NCBI GenBank assembly: GCA_934234185.1 | Contig: CAKQHO010000001.1 | Span: forward strand, 1-64,000 | Direction of reading: 5' to 3' | Source: an uncultured Psychrobacillus sp. | GTDB taxonomy: Bacteria > Bacillota > Bacilli > Bacillales_A > Planococcaceae | DNA length: 64,000 nucleotides | Shown: positions 36,803 through 46,130 of the stretch, piece by piece | Layout of the letters: each line of letters starts with the position of its first letter | Position numbering within the stretch: the stretch's first letter is position 1 | Notes under the pieces: model-generated | Told to the model about the DNA's origin: nothing | Seen by the model: the letters and a program-made list of their open reading frames with translations, nothing else | Database searches by the model: none | Made by a program: the position numbers and the translations under genes

Positions 36803-37786
36803 GTGGCTCAGCTTGTAAAGCTTCAGGATTATGTTTCAAGATATCAAATAGATTTAAAAAGATATCCTACTCAATTTGTTCGTTTAAAAAAACAACAGTG
36901 GGAGCGTACGAAGGAAGAATGGGAAAAGGGAACGTTAAATTCCCAATGGATAGAAAATGAGGAAGCTGCAATAGAGGAGGACTCTGAACAAAAGTTCTTC
37001 CTTTCTCAGTTTTTTCGAAGGAAAAAAGAACAGCCTGTGAATGAAGAAGAATGGCATGATAAAGTGATTGAAGAAGATACTATCCCAGATGAGGATACAA
37101 CCCTTAATTTCCAACCTAATATTGTTTATCATCCACAGACCATGGAAGAACTAAAAAGAATGTATTTGGATCAGCTTTTTCATTTTCAAATTAAGTGGGC
37201 GAGCTCTACACTTTTAGATAAATCATATGTAGATCCAAAATTTATGAGAGATAGCTTACTTAGAACTTTAACACTGAATTTGCCCGATAATTATTTTCTA
37301 TTATACTATCCCATTTTAAAACTAAAGAAAGCTCCAATAGAATTAGAGATTTTACTAATACTGCCTACCGAAGTTGTTTGTATGGTAGTAGTAGAAGGAC
37401 ATGATTTAGATGCATTTATTGGGAGCAGCGATCGTTTTTGGTTAAGAAAAAGCGGTAAGGAAGAGAAGAAAGTACTTAGTCCGCTGATCAATTTGAATAG
37501 AATGGAATCTATTCTTCTACAAATTTTTCAAAAGGAAGGGGTAGAACTTCCAATACGGAGAGTTGTCCTTTCTAGAAATGGATATATTGACTATCCAGGC
37601 ACTCCTTACAATACCCAATTCGTCGATACTAGAAAATTTCATGACTGGTTTAAAAATCTTAAATCTAATCCTTCTCCGATGAAGCATATGCAATTTAAAG
37701 CTGCTCAAGCAATTTTAAATCTTGTGCAAACAACCTCTTATTCTAGAGCAGGATGGGAAATAGATAGTGAGGAACCTAATGATTAA
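36803..37786 (+). CDS. ytlQ: YtlQ-like protein of unknown function
   Basis: 327-aa soluble protein in the position of B. subtilis ytlQ. The N-terminal third is rich in charged residues, with a basic segment KFFLSQFFRRKKEQ and an acidic stretch. The central part has alternating hydrophobic strands (FLLYYPILKLKKAPIELEILL), and the C-terminal YNTQFVDTRKFHDWF could resemble a nuclease-related NERD-like fold, but I cannot show this. The start is GTG at 36803 with AGGAGG 7 nt upstream. The end overlaps ytlR by 8 nt. Confidence 0.75.
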   Translation: MAQLVKLQDYVSRYQIDLKRYPTQFVRLKKQQWERTKEEWEKGTLNSQWIENEEAAIEEDSEQKFFLSQFFRRKKEQPVNEEEWHDKVIEEDTIPDEDTTLNFQPNIVYHPQTMEELKRMYLDQLFHFQIKWASSTLLDKSYVDPKFMRDSLLRTLTLNLPDNYFLLYYPILKLKKAPIELEILLILPTEVVCMVVVEGHDLDAFIGSSDRFWLRKSGKEEKKVLSPLINLNRMESILLQIFQKEGVELPIRRVVLSRNGYIDYPGTPYNTQFVDTRKFHDWFKNLKSNPSPMKHMQFKAAQAILNLVQTTSYSRAGWEIDSEEPND

Positions 37787-38717
37787 CGTAACATTTATTT
37801 TAAATGAGACAGCAGGTAATGGCAAAGCCGAGAAGGTGTGGAATGCCTGGCATCCTCACTTTAACTTTCCTTTTACACTCAAGAAAACAGAATATAGTAG
37901 TCATGCGAAGGAAATCTCTATGTTGATTGCTGAGCAAACTACCGAAGAGCAGCTAATCATCGTTGTCGGTGGCGATGGAACGGTTCACGAAGTGATTTCT
38001 GGAATTATTGGGAAAGAGCAGGTTCGTCTCGGAGTTATTTCTGGAGGTAGCGGAAACGACTTTGGACGAGCTTTTTCTGTGTTTAAAACACCATTGCAGC
38101 TCAACCAATATATTTCACAGCTAGCATACAAATATTTTGATATAGGTGAGTTTAAAGCAGGTAATACGAATTTTAGCTTTGTCAATAGCGCTGGGTTCGG
38201 ATACGATGCCAGTATTTCAGTAGAGGTAAATAAATCCCCATGGAAAAAGACGTTAAATACATTTGGATTAGGAAAACTAGTTTACGTTGTTTTTCTAATA
38301 AAGGAGCTATTTACCTTTCAGACATTTTCCACCACTTTACGAATGGGAAAAGATAAGGTAAAGTTTGATAATGTTTGGTTCGTGACAATAAGCAATCAAC
38401 CATACTATGGCGGTGGAATGAAGATATCACCTGGCTCTATCCCTGACGATCAATTATTAGAAATTACCCTAGTACATGATTTACCGAAATGGAAGCTACT
38501 TTTAGTTTTTGGTACCGTATTTTTAGGGGCTCATACGAAGTTTAAGGAAGTTAGACAATATCAAGCAGGAGAATTTCAGCTGGAATTCAATCAGTCTATA
38601 AAAGGACATGTGGACGGGGAGTATGCCTGTATGGTGGACCCATTCAAAAATGTTCATTTTTCTTTCATTCCTCATGCTTGGAAGAATGCAATACCACAGA
38701 AAAAGGAGTTAATGTAA
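37779..38717 (+). CDS. ytlR: Diacylglycerol/lipid kinase-family protein YtlR
   Basis: Kinase with the DAGK catalytic fold, 312 aa. The N-terminal [16 protein letters not shown], the nucleotide motif [14 protein letters not shown] near residue 66 and [12 protein letters not shown] are family signatures. The C-terminal domain contains [13 protein letters not shown]. It probably phosphorylates a lipid, but the substrate is unknown. GTG 37767 is possible, yet the ATG at 37779, 6 nt after GAGG, fits the usual N-terminus. The stop overlaps the trmB start by one base. Confidence 0.87.
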   Translation: MINVTFILNETAGNGKAEKVWNAWHPHFNFPFTLKKTEYSSHAKEISMLIAEQTTEEQLIIVVGGDGTVHEVISGIIGKEQVRLGVISGGSGNDFGRAFSVFKTPLQLNQYISQLAYKYFDIGEFKAGNTNFSFVNSAGFGYDASISVEVNKSPWKKTLNTFGLGKLVYVVFLIKELFTFQTFSTTLRMGKDKVKFDNVWFVTISNQPYYGGGMKISPGSIPDDQLLEITLVHDLPKWKLLLVFGTVFLGAHTKFKEVRQYQAGEFQLEFNQSIKGHVDGEYACMVDPFKNVHFSFIPHAWKNAIPQKKELM

Positions 38718-39355
38718 TGAGGTTAAGACATAAACCATGGGCAGAGGAATTTATCCAAGCTCATCCTGAAATAATCATCCCAAATCCAGAGGATTATAAG
38801 GGAAACTGGCAAGCAATTTTTGAAAATGAAAATCCATTGCATATAGAAGTTGGCACAGGGAAAGGGCAATTCATCACTGGAATGGCAAAGCAAAACCCAG
38901 CAATCAATTATATTGGCATTGAGCTATATGACAGTGTTATTGTCTCAGCATTAGAGAATGCCATTGAGGCTCAACTTCCTAACTTACGATTACTTAAAGT
39001 CAATGGTGCAGACCTTGAGAAGTATTTTGCTAAAAACGATATTCACAGAGTCTATTTAAACTTTTCCGATCCATGGCCTAAAACAAGACATGCTAAGAGA
39101 AGATTAACACATGAGGGTTTTCTTAAACTTTATCAATCTATCTTAATAGATAATGCGGAAATTCATTTTAAAACTGATAACCGAGGGCTTTTTGAATTTT
39201 CCTTAGTCAGCATGTCAGCATATGGGATGATATTAAAGTATGTTTCATTGGACTTACACGCAGAAATGCCAGAAGATAATATTATGACGGAATATGAAGA
39301 AAAATTTTCCGCTAAGGGGCAACCGATTTATCGAGTAGAAGCTCAATACGTTTAA
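38717..39355 (+). CDS. trmB: tRNA (guanine-N7-)-methyltransferase TrmB
   Basis: Methylates G46 in the tRNA variable loop with SAM, 212 aa. [13 protein letters not shown] is the conserved start. The SAM motif [14 protein letters not shown] and the catalytic [17 protein letters not shown] are diagnostic. An ORF open from 38678 lies inside ytlR; AAAGGAG at 38702-38708, 8 nt before the ATG at 38717, decides the start. B. subtilis calls it ytmQ. Confidence 0.95.
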   Translation: MRLRHKPWAEEFIQAHPEIIIPNPEDYKGNWQAIFENENPLHIEVGTGKGQFITGMAKQNPAINYIGIELYDSVIVSALENAIEAQLPNLRLLKVNGADLEKYFAKNDIHRVYLNFSDPWPKTRHAKRRLTHEGFLKLYQSILIDNAEIHFKTDNRGLFEFSLVSMSAYGMILKYVSLDLHAEMPEDNIMTEYEEKFSAKGQPIYRVEAQYV

Positions 39356-39370
39356 AAGGGGTTGGAAGGA

Positions 39371-40216
39371 ATGGACACGTTTACTTTTCACGAAATGTCA
39401 CTAACTTGGTTAAAGGGAGGGACTACCCATCTGGACGGGGGTGCCATGTTTGGAGTAGTTCCAAAGCCATTATGGGAGAAAAAATACCCAGTAAATGAGA
39501 AAAATCAAATTCAATTAGTTACAGATCCAATACTTATTCAATATAAGGGTCAACGTATTTTAGTGGAAACTGGTCTTGGTTTTGGAAAATTTACGGAAAA
39601 GCAGCTACGTAATTACGGTGTAAGTAATCAATCAGAGGTGGATGATAACCTAATTGAGTTAGGATATTTGCCAGAGGACATTGATGTCATTTTGATGACA
39701 CATTTACATTTTGATCATGCTTGTGGGTTGACGAAGTGGGTCGATGGTGAACTAGTTCCTGCTTTCCCAAATGCAAAGGTTTATGTGTCCGAAATTGAGT
39801 GGAAAGAAATGAAAGAACCTAATATTCGTTCTCGGAATACATATTGGAAGGAAAATTGGGAGGCAATTCAACATCAGGTAGTTACCTTCTCTCATTCTAT
39901 AGAGATAGTAGAAGGTATTGAAATGGTACATACAGGTGGTCACAGTGATGGTCATAGCATTTTGTTATTAAAGCAAAACGGAGAAACGATTATTCATATG
40001 GCTGATCTAATGCCAACACACGCTCATCAGAACCCGCTTTGGGTCTTGGCCTTCGATGATTATCCGATGACCTCGGTATTTGCGAAGGATAAATGGGTGA
40101 ATGAAGGGCTATTGAACAATTATTATTTTAGCTTCTATCATGATGCCTTTTATCGGTTAATTAAGTGGAGTCCGGACGGGAAAGAAATTGTCGAACAAGT
40201 AGAAAGAACGAAATAA
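39371..40216 (+). CDS. ytnP: Metallo-beta-lactamase-fold lactonase YtnP
   Basis: 281-aa metallohydrolase. HLHFDHACG is the HxHxDH zinc motif near residue 111, GGHSDGHS the next ligand and [12 protein letters not shown] the bridging aspartate. The N-terminus [19 protein letters not shown] is typical of YtnP, reported in B. subtilis to degrade N-acyl homoserine lactones and to affect Streptomyces signalling. A TTG at 39362 is possible, but the ATG at 39371 after AAGGGG fits better. It ends the pepV-ytnP run, before a perfect terminator. Confidence 0.9.
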   Translation: MDTFTFHEMSLTWLKGGTTHLDGGAMFGVVPKPLWEKKYPVNEKNQIQLVTDPILIQYKGQRILVETGLGFGKFTEKQLRNYGVSNQSEVDDNLIELGYLPEDIDVILMTHLHFDHACGLTKWVDGELVPAFPNAKVYVSEIEWKEMKEPNIRSRNTYWKENWEAIQHQVVTFSHSIEIVEGIEMVHTGGHSDGHSILLLKQNGETIIHMADLMPTHAHQNPLWVLAFDDYPMTSVFAKDKWVNEGLLNNYYFSFYHDAFYRLIKWSPDGKEIVEQVERTK

Positions 40217-40222
40217 TATTTT

Positions 40223-40260
40223 AGGCGATAATCCTTATTTTTAGGATTATCGCCTTTTAT
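40223..40260 (+). terminator. Terminator after ytnP
   Basis: The perfect 13-bp stem AGGCGATAATCCT/AGGATTATCGCCT with a 7-nt loop and a T-rich tail. Confidence 0.9.
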
Positions 40261-40274
40261 TTTAGGGGATATAT

Positions 40275-40403
40275 ATGTTGTTGTTATTGACAATGTTTCC
40301 CACAATGATAGGGGGCGCATATCTTTTGTTGAATCATTTTCATTCTCCTACTGAAAATACAACTTACCCCTTTAGAATTAATGAATCTTTAGTAGAAAAG
40401 TAG
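40275..40403 (+). CDS. Possible 42-aa secreted or membrane peptide
   Basis: The ORF runs from an ATG at 40275 to TAG at 40403 with AGGGGAT 5 nt upstream. It encodes MLLLLTMFPTMIGGAYLLL followed by a polar tail ending NESLVEK. There is one short hydrophobic segment at the N-terminus with no basic residue before it. I know no family for it. The ORF lies directly after the ytnP terminator, in a 399-bp region with nothing else coding. Evidence is limited to the ribosome site and frame. Confidence 0.35.
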   Translation: MLLLLTMFPTMIGGAYLLLNHFHSPTENTTYPFRINESLVEK

Positions 40404-40615
40404 TACTTTTTTAAAATTTTTATATAGGTAATCATGATAGAACACCACGAATTTTACATGAAAATTCTCCCGATAATTTTGTGTCCTACCTTCACCTTTC
40501 AGACTTTAGTTTCAGAAAATGTGTTTTATTTTCCTGTTTAACCATATTGTGTTATATTTATTGATGTATTCATTCGTTTCATGATTTCAAATATGAATTT
40601 ATAAGGAGTGTATTT
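40404..40615. other. AT-rich upstream region of the YehR-like gene
   Basis: No ORF is supported here. A TATATT preceded by TG (near 40549) may be an extended -10 for the lipoprotein gene. Nothing else is recognised. Confidence 0.5.
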
Positions 40616-41065
40616 ATGAAGAGATTAATAGGATTTATGGTAATTTTTATGTTAGCCATGTTTTTGGCAGCATGCAGTGATGAAAGTGAAACGAGAACTT
40701 TCGAGATGGAACAAAATGGTATCGAAACCACTATGGTGTATACGGTTAAAGGGGATAAAGTTACTAAGCAAACAACTGAAAATATTATAAAGTATGATTC
40801 AGCAGGTATTACTTCAAAAGAGCAAGCTGAAGAATTACTTAATCCAATCATCCAAGAATTTCAAAATATTGAGGGATTAACACATACAATAGAATACGAG
40901 GATTCCCAAGCAATTGAAACTTTAGCGATAGACTATGAGGTTGTAAATTTTGATGATATAAAAAACTTACCCGGAATGAATTTTAACGGGGATACAGATA
41001 ACGGAGTTAGTATGAAGAAATCTCTTGAAATTTTAGAGACTCAAGGTTTTAAAGAAGTAAAATAA
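40616..41065 (+). CDS. YehR-like lipoprotein (DUF1307 type)
   Basis: 149-aa lipoprotein whose signal peptide ends in LAAC (Cys20). The mature part repeats the YehR-family pattern: a strand with TFEMEQNGIETTMVYTVKGD, then KQTTENIIKY, and YEVVNFDDIKNLPG before a C-terminal helix. Such proteins are found across Firmicutes and enterobacteria with no proven function. The ATG has AAGGAG upstream. It is monocistronic, closed by a long perfect hairpin. Confidence 0.8.
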   Translation: MKRLIGFMVIFMLAMFLAACSDESETRTFEMEQNGIETTMVYTVKGDKVTKQTTENIIKYDSAGITSKEQAEELLNPIIQEFQNIEGLTHTIEYEDSQAIETLAIDYEVVNFDDIKNLPGMNFNGDTDNGVSMKKSLEILETQGFKEVK

Positions 41066-41103
41066 GTGGATTCTCAGTGGTCGCACAAAGAATGAAGTCC
41101 GCG

Positions 41104-41142
41104 CTAAACCCCCTTAGAAAAAGTCTAAGGGGGTTTAGTTGT
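41104..41142 (+). terminator. Terminator-like hairpin after the YehR-like gene
   Basis: The perfect 15-bp stem CTAAACCCCCTTAGA/TCTAAGGGGGTTTAG with a 5-nt loop. The following T tract is short (TTGTCT). Confidence 0.7.
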
Positions 41143-41191
41143 CTATAATTGCAAACATTTGAATTCTATTATTTAAGAAATTTTAACTAGA

Positions 41192-41506
41192 TTACACTTT
41201 TACTAGATCTACAACTGTGCCAGTTTTAGCATCAGCGGCAAATTCAAACTGCTCCAGCTCTCCGTTTTTAATGCGAGATACTCCACCCTTGTATACATCT
41301 AGTTTAATGACATCCTTCTGATATGGCTCAGGAGTCATAAATATCCAAGACCCATCAATTGGTCCTTCCTCTTTAAAGGAATCTTTAATATTGCTTAAGA
41401 CTAAGTCAGCCGGTTTGTTCTTATAAATCCTTGTAGCGGCTTGACTAGCAACTACACCAATTACCACTCCAGTACCAAGGCCCATCATATAATCTCTCAG
41501 TTTCAT
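41192..41506 (-). CDS. ytzB: YtzB-like membrane-anchored protein
   Basis: 104-aa protein with an N-terminal hydrophobic span (about residues 7-25, MMGLGTGVVIGVVASQAA) and an extracellular domain resembling a small PepSY-like fold (GSWIFMTPEPYQKD to the end AKTGTVVDLVKV). It lies next to ytoP on the opposite strand, as ytzB does in B. subtilis. The ATG has AGGAAGCAGG upstream on the minus strand. The function is unknown. Confidence 0.78.
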   Translation of the reverse strand: MKLRDYMMGLGTGVVIGVVASQAATRIYKNKPADLVLSNIKDSFKEEGPIDGSWIFMTPEPYQKDVIKLDVYKGGVSRIKNGELEQFEFAADAKTGTVVDLVKV

Positions 41507-41678
41507 TCCTGCTTCCTCCTTAAATCGTTTTTTTTAGTGTATCATACTAAAAGAAAACTGATAAATTTTTCGATTCTCGAAGTTTTAGTATAGTAAACAG
41601 CCAGAACTTTTATTACAATAGAAAGGGAATGATTTTGTAAAATATAGAAATTATATAGCTTTAGGAGGACATTTGAAA

Positions 41679-42752
41679 ATGAATGCAGAAACACTTTCAT
41701 TATTTAAAACATTAACTGAGTTACCTGGAGCACCTGGTAACGAGCATGCAGTTCGAGCATTTATGCGAGAAGAGCTAGCCAAGTATTCCGATGAAATCGT
41801 ACAAGATAATCTTGGAGGAATATTCGGTCTTAAAAAAGGCGATGAAAATGGTCCGAGAGTATTAGTTGCTGGTCATATGGATGAAGTCGGCTTTATGGTT
41901 TCTGGTATTACAGACAATGGGATGCTTCGTTTCCAGCCGCTTGGTGGGTGGTGGAACCAAGTGCTACTGGCTCAACGAGTAGAAATTGTAACAAAAAATA
42001 ACACAATCCCTGGAGTTATTGGATCAATTCCTCCTCATTTATTGAGTGATGAAATTCGTAATAAGCCAATGGATATTAAAAATATGTTAATCGATGTTGG
42101 AGCCGATAATAAAGAAGATGCTAAAAACATGGGAATTCGTCCAGGCGATCAAATCGTTCCTGTATGTTCTTTTACTCCAATGGCAAATGAAAAGAAAATC
42201 ATGGCAAAGGCTTGGGACAACCGTTATGGCTGTGGACTAAGCATTGAGCTATTAAAGGAATTGCAAGGAGAAAAACTACCAAACATGTTATACTCGGGTG
42301 CTAATGTGATGGAAGAGGTTGGTCTAAGAGGTGCTCAAGCATCTGCTAATATGATTAAACCAGATATTTTCTTTGCCTTAGATGCTAGCCCAGCAAATGA
42401 TGCATCTGGCAATAAAAATGAGTTCGGTCAGCTTGGAAAGGGTACACTTTTACGTATCTTTGATCGTTCTATGGTTACTCACCGTGGGATAAGAGAATTT
42501 GTGCTTGATATGGCAGAAACGCATAATATCCCATATCAGTACTTCATCTCCCAAGGTGGAACAGATGCAGGGCGAGTGCATACTGCGAATGAAGGTATTC
42601 CAAGTGCTGTAGTGGGTATCTGTTCAAGATATATTCATACTTCTGCATCTATTATTCATACGGATGATTACGCTGCTGCTAAAGAGCTACTAGTAAAACT
42701 TGTAAAAGCATGTGATAAAACAACCGTAGAAACAATTAAAGCTAACGTTTAA
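41679..42752 (+). CDS. ytoP: M42-family aminopeptidase YtoP
   Basis: Zinc/cobalt-dependent glutamyl-aminopeptidase-like enzyme, 357 aa, that forms large tetrahedral complexes in relatives. [41 protein letters not shown] and [12 protein letters not shown] hold the metal ligands and catalytic glutamate. TTG at 41673 and ATG at 41679 are both possible after AGGAGG (41663-41668); I prefer the ATG. It is monocistronic, with a strong terminator. Confidence 0.92.
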   Translation: MNAETLSLFKTLTELPGAPGNEHAVRAFMREELAKYSDEIVQDNLGGIFGLKKGDENGPRVLVAGHMDEVGFMVSGITDNGMLRFQPLGGWWNQVLLAQRVEIVTKNNTIPGVIGSIPPHLLSDEIRNKPMDIKNMLIDVGADNKEDAKNMGIRPGDQIVPVCSFTPMANEKKIMAKAWDNRYGCGLSIELLKELQGEKLPNMLYSGANVMEEVGLRGAQASANMIKPDIFFALDASPANDASGNKNEFGQLGKGTLLRIFDRSMVTHRGIREFVLDMAETHNIPYQYFISQGGTDAGRVHTANEGIPSAVVGICSRYIHTSASIIHTDDYAAAKELLVKLVKACDKTTVETIKANV

Positions 42753-42781
42753 AAGATGCCTCTCACGGCATCTTTTTTTTC
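42753..42781 (+). terminator. Terminator after ytoP
   Basis: The perfect 8-bp stem AAGATGCC/GGCATCTT with a 6-nt loop and eight T. Confidence 0.85.
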
Positions 42782-42875
42782 AAGTTATTCGTTTAGCAAG
42801 AATGACTTGGCTTTGGTGGAATTAAACGAAATAGGAAAAAGGCATTTGTGCTTGCCGTAAAGGAGCAATGGACTA

Positions 42876-43397
42876 ATGAAAATATTGATAGGAACTACTA
42901 ATAAAGCAAAAACAACAGCTGTTCGAAATATAGCTGACTTGTATTTTCCCGATGTCACTTATGAAAATCATGTAGTTCCTTCCCTAGTAGCAGAGCAGCC
43001 AATAGGGAATGAGGAGACTAGACAAGGAGCTATTAATAGAGCCAGACAGCTAGTAGAGCTCATAGATGGGGACATCGGAATTGGTTTAGAGGGGGGGGTA
43101 TTCCAAATCGATGAAATAATGTATGTGTGCAATTGGGGAGCACTTGTAACGAAATCAGGTGAACTCTATACCGCAACTGGTGCTGGAGTGCCTCTTCCCG
43201 AGGAGGTTTCCGCTCAAATACGAGAAGGCAAGGAACTTGGACCTGTAATGGACGTCTTTACAAATAAGAATGGCATACGTCATGAAGAGGGAGCGATTGG
43301 AGTTTTTACAAATGGGTTAGTTACAAGAAGCCAAATGTTTGAGCATATTATGCGGTTACTCATAGGACAGTATCTCCTTTCTACCAAAGGGAAATAA
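42876..43397 (+). CDS. DUF84 inosine/xanthosine triphosphatase-like protein
   Basis: 173-aa protein of the YjjX/DUF84 family, related to ITPases that remove non-canonical purine nucleotides. The N-terminus MKILIGTTNKAKTTAVRN, EQPIGNEETRQGAINRA and GIGLEGGVF are family motifs. The ATG has AAAGGAG upstream. The catalytic function is inferred from the E. coli homologue. It has no tight partner, with gaps of about 80-120 nt on both sides. Confidence 0.85.
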   Translation: MKILIGTTNKAKTTAVRNIADLYFPDVTYENHVVPSLVAEQPIGNEETRQGAINRARQLVELIDGDIGIGLEGGVFQIDEIMYVCNWGALVTKSGELYTATGAGVPLPEEVSAQIREGKELGPVMDVFTNKNGIRHEEGAIGVFTNGLVTRSQMFEHIMRLLIGQYLLSTKGK

Positions 43398-43415
43398 TGT
43401 AACAAGTTATTCTAG

Positions 43416-43444
43416 TTGCATGGTTGCACAATCATCGTTAAAAT
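43416..43444 (+). promoter_or_regulatory. Sigma-A promoter for the lipoprotein-ytpPQR operon
   Basis: TTGCAT (43416-43421), a 17-nt spacer and TAAAAT (43439-43444), 34 nt before the start codon. Confidence 0.6.
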
Positions 43445-43478
43445 AAATAGCAGTCATGCTTGAATGGGAGGAAACAAA

Positions 43479-44000
43479 ATGACTAGAAAACGGATGCGAA
43501 TTTTCATCGCGTCACTAGCTGTCATTTTATTAGTTGGATGTGCTTCTTTAGAAGAACAAGCTACAGATGGTCTTGAAAGTGCGAAAATAGTATTTCAAGG
43601 AGAAGCTGAAACTCCAAACAAAGAAGTAAATAAGATAAAATTATTTTTACCAAGCGGATTTCAGATAGAGGATGGTTCAGATGAATCAAACATTATTCTA
43701 TCTAAAGGAAAAGCTTCTTTTATTTTATTTATGAATCCAAATGAAACACAAGAAAGTAAGCTTTATTACGAACTAATGATGGCAAATAGTAATGCAAATA
43801 TAATAGAAGAACAGGTTTTTGAATTTGAGAATCGTTTTGGCTTTGCTGCGGTTCTTCAAAATGGTGAAGAAAGCTATGAGCTAGTTACAAGTATTGGTGG
43901 CATTAAGCTTACTACTATTTCTAGTGAAAAAGAAATTGCGAATAAATTAGAGCAAATGATGACTATTCTACGTTCTATCCAAACGAATAAGGAGGAATAG
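43479..44000 (+). CDS. Uncharacterised lipoprotein upstream of ytpP
   Basis: 173-aa lipoprotein: MTRKRMRIFIASLAVILLVGC, with the lipidated Cys21 in LVGC. The mature domain has a linker of about 30 residues and a compact beta-rich region (IKLFLPSGFQIEDGSDESNI and ASFILFMNPNE). I recognise no family. The frame is open from 43464, but GGGAGG 7 nt before the ATG at 43479 and the signal-peptide pattern decide the start. ytpP follows 3 nt later, so the lipoprotein and the thioredoxin are co-expressed. Confidence 0.8.
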   Translation: MTRKRMRIFIASLAVILLVGCASLEEQATDGLESAKIVFQGEAETPNKEVNKIKLFLPSGFQIEDGSDESNIILSKGKASFILFMNPNETQESKLYYELMMANSNANIIEEQVFEFENRFGFAAVLQNGEESYELVTSIGGIKLTTISSEKEIANKLEQMMTILRSIQTNKEE

Positions 44001-44003
44001 AAA

Positions 44004-44315
44004 ATGGAAAACTTAACTTCTTTAGAGCAATTTGAAAAATTAAAGCAAGAGAAAAGAGTAGTGTTTAAATTCACGGCAGACTGGTGCCCCGATTGTCACT
44101 TTATCGATCCGTTTATGGGAGAGGTAGAGGAAGAATTTACGGATTTTACCTTTATGTCAGTTGACAGAGACAAATTCATAGACTTATGCAGTGAATTAAA
44201 CATTCTTGGAATTCCTAGTTTTGTTGCTTATGATCATGGGGCAGAGATAGGGCGCTTTGTCAGCAAAGATCGAAAAACAAGGGAAGAAATCGAATCTTTT
44301 CTAAGAACTATATAA
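44004..44315 (+). CDS. ytpP: Thioredoxin-like protein YtpP
   Basis: 103-aa thioredoxin-fold protein with active site WCPDC (in TADWCPDCHFIDP) near residue 29 and the cis-proline segment GIPSFVAY. The CPDC motif differs from the CGPC of thioredoxin, so it may act as a specific thiol reductase. It has no signal peptide and is cytoplasmic. The ATG has AAGGAGG upstream, overlapping the end of the lipoprotein gene. Confidence 0.88.
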   Translation: MENLTSLEQFEKLKQEKRVVFKFTADWCPDCHFIDPFMGEVEEEFTDFTFMSVDRDKFIDLCSELNILGIPSFVAYDHGAEIGRFVSKDRKTREEIESFLRTI

Positions 44316-44320
44316 TACGT

Positions 44321-44362
44321 GAGGGGGTGTCCAAAAAGTGATAACTTGCTGGACACCCTCTT
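44321..44362 (+). terminator. Hairpin after ytpP
   Basis: GGGTGTCCA (44325-44333) pairs with TGGACACCC (44350-44358) around a 16-nt loop. There is only a short T stretch after it, so termination before ytpQ is probably partial. Confidence 0.5.
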
Positions 44363-44413
44363 CAACTATTTGTGTATTTTCATAATATGCCATTTAAAGA
44401 AAGGGTGAGTTAC

Positions 44414-45229
44414 ATGAAAGCATTGGAACTGATAAGAGAATTTAAAAAAAGTCTTTCAGAGGATATCTATGACTATGACTATAACCGAGAAACAAACAAA
44501 CTGCGATTGACTCATAAAACATTAAATAAAGGTATTGATATTTCTATCCCTCCGATATTGGCAAAATACGAAACAAAAAAGGATAAAATTATTGAAGAGG
44601 TTGTCTATACAATTCATCAAACCTTTCAAGCAATGGAAAGAGAAACGAATGGAGATATAGATTTTTCGTTAGGTGTGTATCCAGTCATACGCTCTACTTC
44701 TTTTCCAAAGGAATCGAAGGAAGGCAATAAGTTTGTCATGAAGGACCATACTGCCGAAACTAGAATTTATTATGCAATAGATTTAGGAAATACGTACAGG
44801 TTATTGGATGAAAAGATGATTTCTGAGCAAGGGATTAGAGAAACAGAAATACGCGAACGTGCACTCTTTCAAGTAAGAAACTTAGAAAATAAGTATAAAA
44901 AAGATGAAGTCGCAGGAAATCATTTCTACTTTTTCAATAATAACGATGGATATGATGCTAGTAGAATTTTAAATGAATCTTTGTTAAAGGATATGAAAAA
45001 ACAAATTTCTGGAGATATGACTGTTTCAGTACCTCATCAAGATGTTATGATAGTTGGTGATATAAGAAATGAAGTAGGCTATGATGTGTTGGCTCAAATG
45101 ACCATGCACTTTTTTACAGTTGGTACTGTTCCAATTACATCCTTATCATTTATTTACGAAAATGGTGAATTAGAGCCTATCTTTATTATGGCTAAGAATA
45201 GAGTGACAAAGGAGAAAGATGAAAAATGA
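44414..45229 (+). CDS. ytpQ: DUF1444-family protein YtpQ
   Basis: 271-aa cytoplasmic protein of the DUF1444 family. GIDISIPPILAKYETKKDKIIEEVV near residues 39-63 is the conserved core, read here in parts, and GDIRNEVGYDVLAQM and FTVGTVPITSLSF follow. The function is unknown. An ORF open from 44372 adds a poorly matching start; AAAGGGTGAG before the ATG at 44414 gives the length of the B. subtilis protein. It overlaps ytpR by ATGA. Confidence 0.87.
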   Translation: MKALELIREFKKSLSEDIYDYDYNRETNKLRLTHKTLNKGIDISIPPILAKYETKKDKIIEEVVYTIHQTFQAMERETNGDIDFSLGVYPVIRSTSFPKESKEGNKFVMKDHTAETRIYYAIDLGNTYRLLDEKMISEQGIRETEIRERALFQVRNLENKYKKDEVAGNHFYFFNNNDGYDASRILNESLLKDMKKQISGDMTVSVPHQDVMIVGDIRNEVGYDVLAQMTMHFFTVGTVPITSLSFIYENGELEPIFIMAKNRVTKEKDEK

Positions 45230-45834
45230 ATATTTTTTACAATGCAGCAGGCATAGGTGATGTCCTATTAGTTCAATTGACATCAGAGAAAGTAGAAAAA
45301 GTAGTAACAGAAATAGTAGGGGATATTACTTTTGTAAAGAGTGTAGAAAATGATGATGTTTTGGCTATCAATATTTTTCAATTTAGCAATTATTACAAAT
45401 TGAACATAACTGGCCCTGTTACGCTTTCAGAAGAATTTGTAGAAATTGTTCAAAAGGCAATAACATCTAACGGCTCGGATTATATATTAGACGTAGATCT
45501 ATCCCCTAAGTTTGTGATAGGTTATGTTGAATCCTTGGAACAACATCCAAATGCGGACAAGCTAAAGGTTTGCCAAGTAAGCATTGGAGAGGAAAAACTT
45601 CAAATCGTTTGTGGTGCCCCTAACGTAGAGGCAGGACAAAGAGTTGTGGTTGCTAAAGTTGGAGCAGTTATGCCTTCAGGTATGCAAATTAAAGACGCCG
45701 AGCTTCGAGGCGTTGCTTCTAGTGGAATGCTATGCTCTGCAAGAGAGCTAGCTCTTCCAAATGCTCCAGAGGTTAAGGGTATTTTAGTATTGGATGAAAC
45801 TGCTGTGGTAGGCAGTCCTTTTGAAGCCAATTAA
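45226..45834 (+). CDS. ytpR: tRNA-binding-domain protein YtpR
   Basis: 202-aa protein with an N-terminal alpha/beta region and a C-terminal OB-fold tRNA-binding domain (residues about 90-200), as in the beta subunit of phenylalanyl-tRNA synthetase: VGYVESLEQHPNADKLKVCQV, QIVCGAPNVEAGQ and GVASSGMLCSAREL, each a shortened reading. The partner is unknown. The ATG overlaps the ytpQ stop. The ytpPQR order is the same as in B. subtilis. Confidence 0.9.
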   Translation: MNIFYNAAGIGDVLLVQLTSEKVEKVVTEIVGDITFVKSVENDDVLAINIFQFSNYYKLNITGPVTLSEEFVEIVQKAITSNGSDYILDVDLSPKFVIGYVESLEQHPNADKLKVCQVSIGEEKLQIVCGAPNVEAGQRVVVAKVGAVMPSGMQIKDAELRGVASSGMLCSARELALPNAPEVKGILVLDETAVVGSPFEAN

Positions 45835-45844
45835 AGACGGGAAT

Positions 45845-45878
45845 GCACATCAGATAAAAATTCTGATGTGCTTTTTTA
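45845..45878 (+). terminator. Terminator after ytpR
   Basis: The perfect 10-bp stem GCACATCAGA/TCTGATGTGC with a 7-nt loop and a T run. Confidence 0.85.
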
Positions 45879-45904
45879 TTCTTTACCAGCTCTAGAGCCT
45901 TGCA

Positions 45905-45931
45905 CTCAAACAGACGCTTGCACATTTCTTA
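45905..45931 (-). repeat. Decayed fragment of the dispersed repeat
   Basis: CAGACGCTTGCACATTTCTTAAT resembles CAGGCGCTTGCGCATTTCTTAAT at about 60511-60533, with two differences. The rest of the repeat is not recognisable here, so it looks like a remnant. Confidence 0.45.
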
Positions 45932-46021
45932 ATCCTTTTCAGACAACGATAATTTATCATTCTATCTCCCCTTTTCCTTAAAGAAGTACGATTTAGGGAA
46001 TTTCATATACCTAAGTTCTTA

Positions 46022-46050
46022 AAAGCCCATCTTTGCATGTGCTTTTTTTT
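46022..46050 (+). terminator. Weak second terminator before sftA
   Basis: AAAGC-C-CAT pairs with ATG-T-GCTTT around a short loop and ends in eight T. It lies in the ytpR-sftA gap and is less regular than the one at 45845. Confidence 0.4.
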
Positions 46051-46130
46051 ACCTATTCTTTAATATAATAAGGACGTATACCTTAATTGTTGGTAAAATA
46101 TAAGGTATCGAGTAGAAAGAGTGATGAAAA

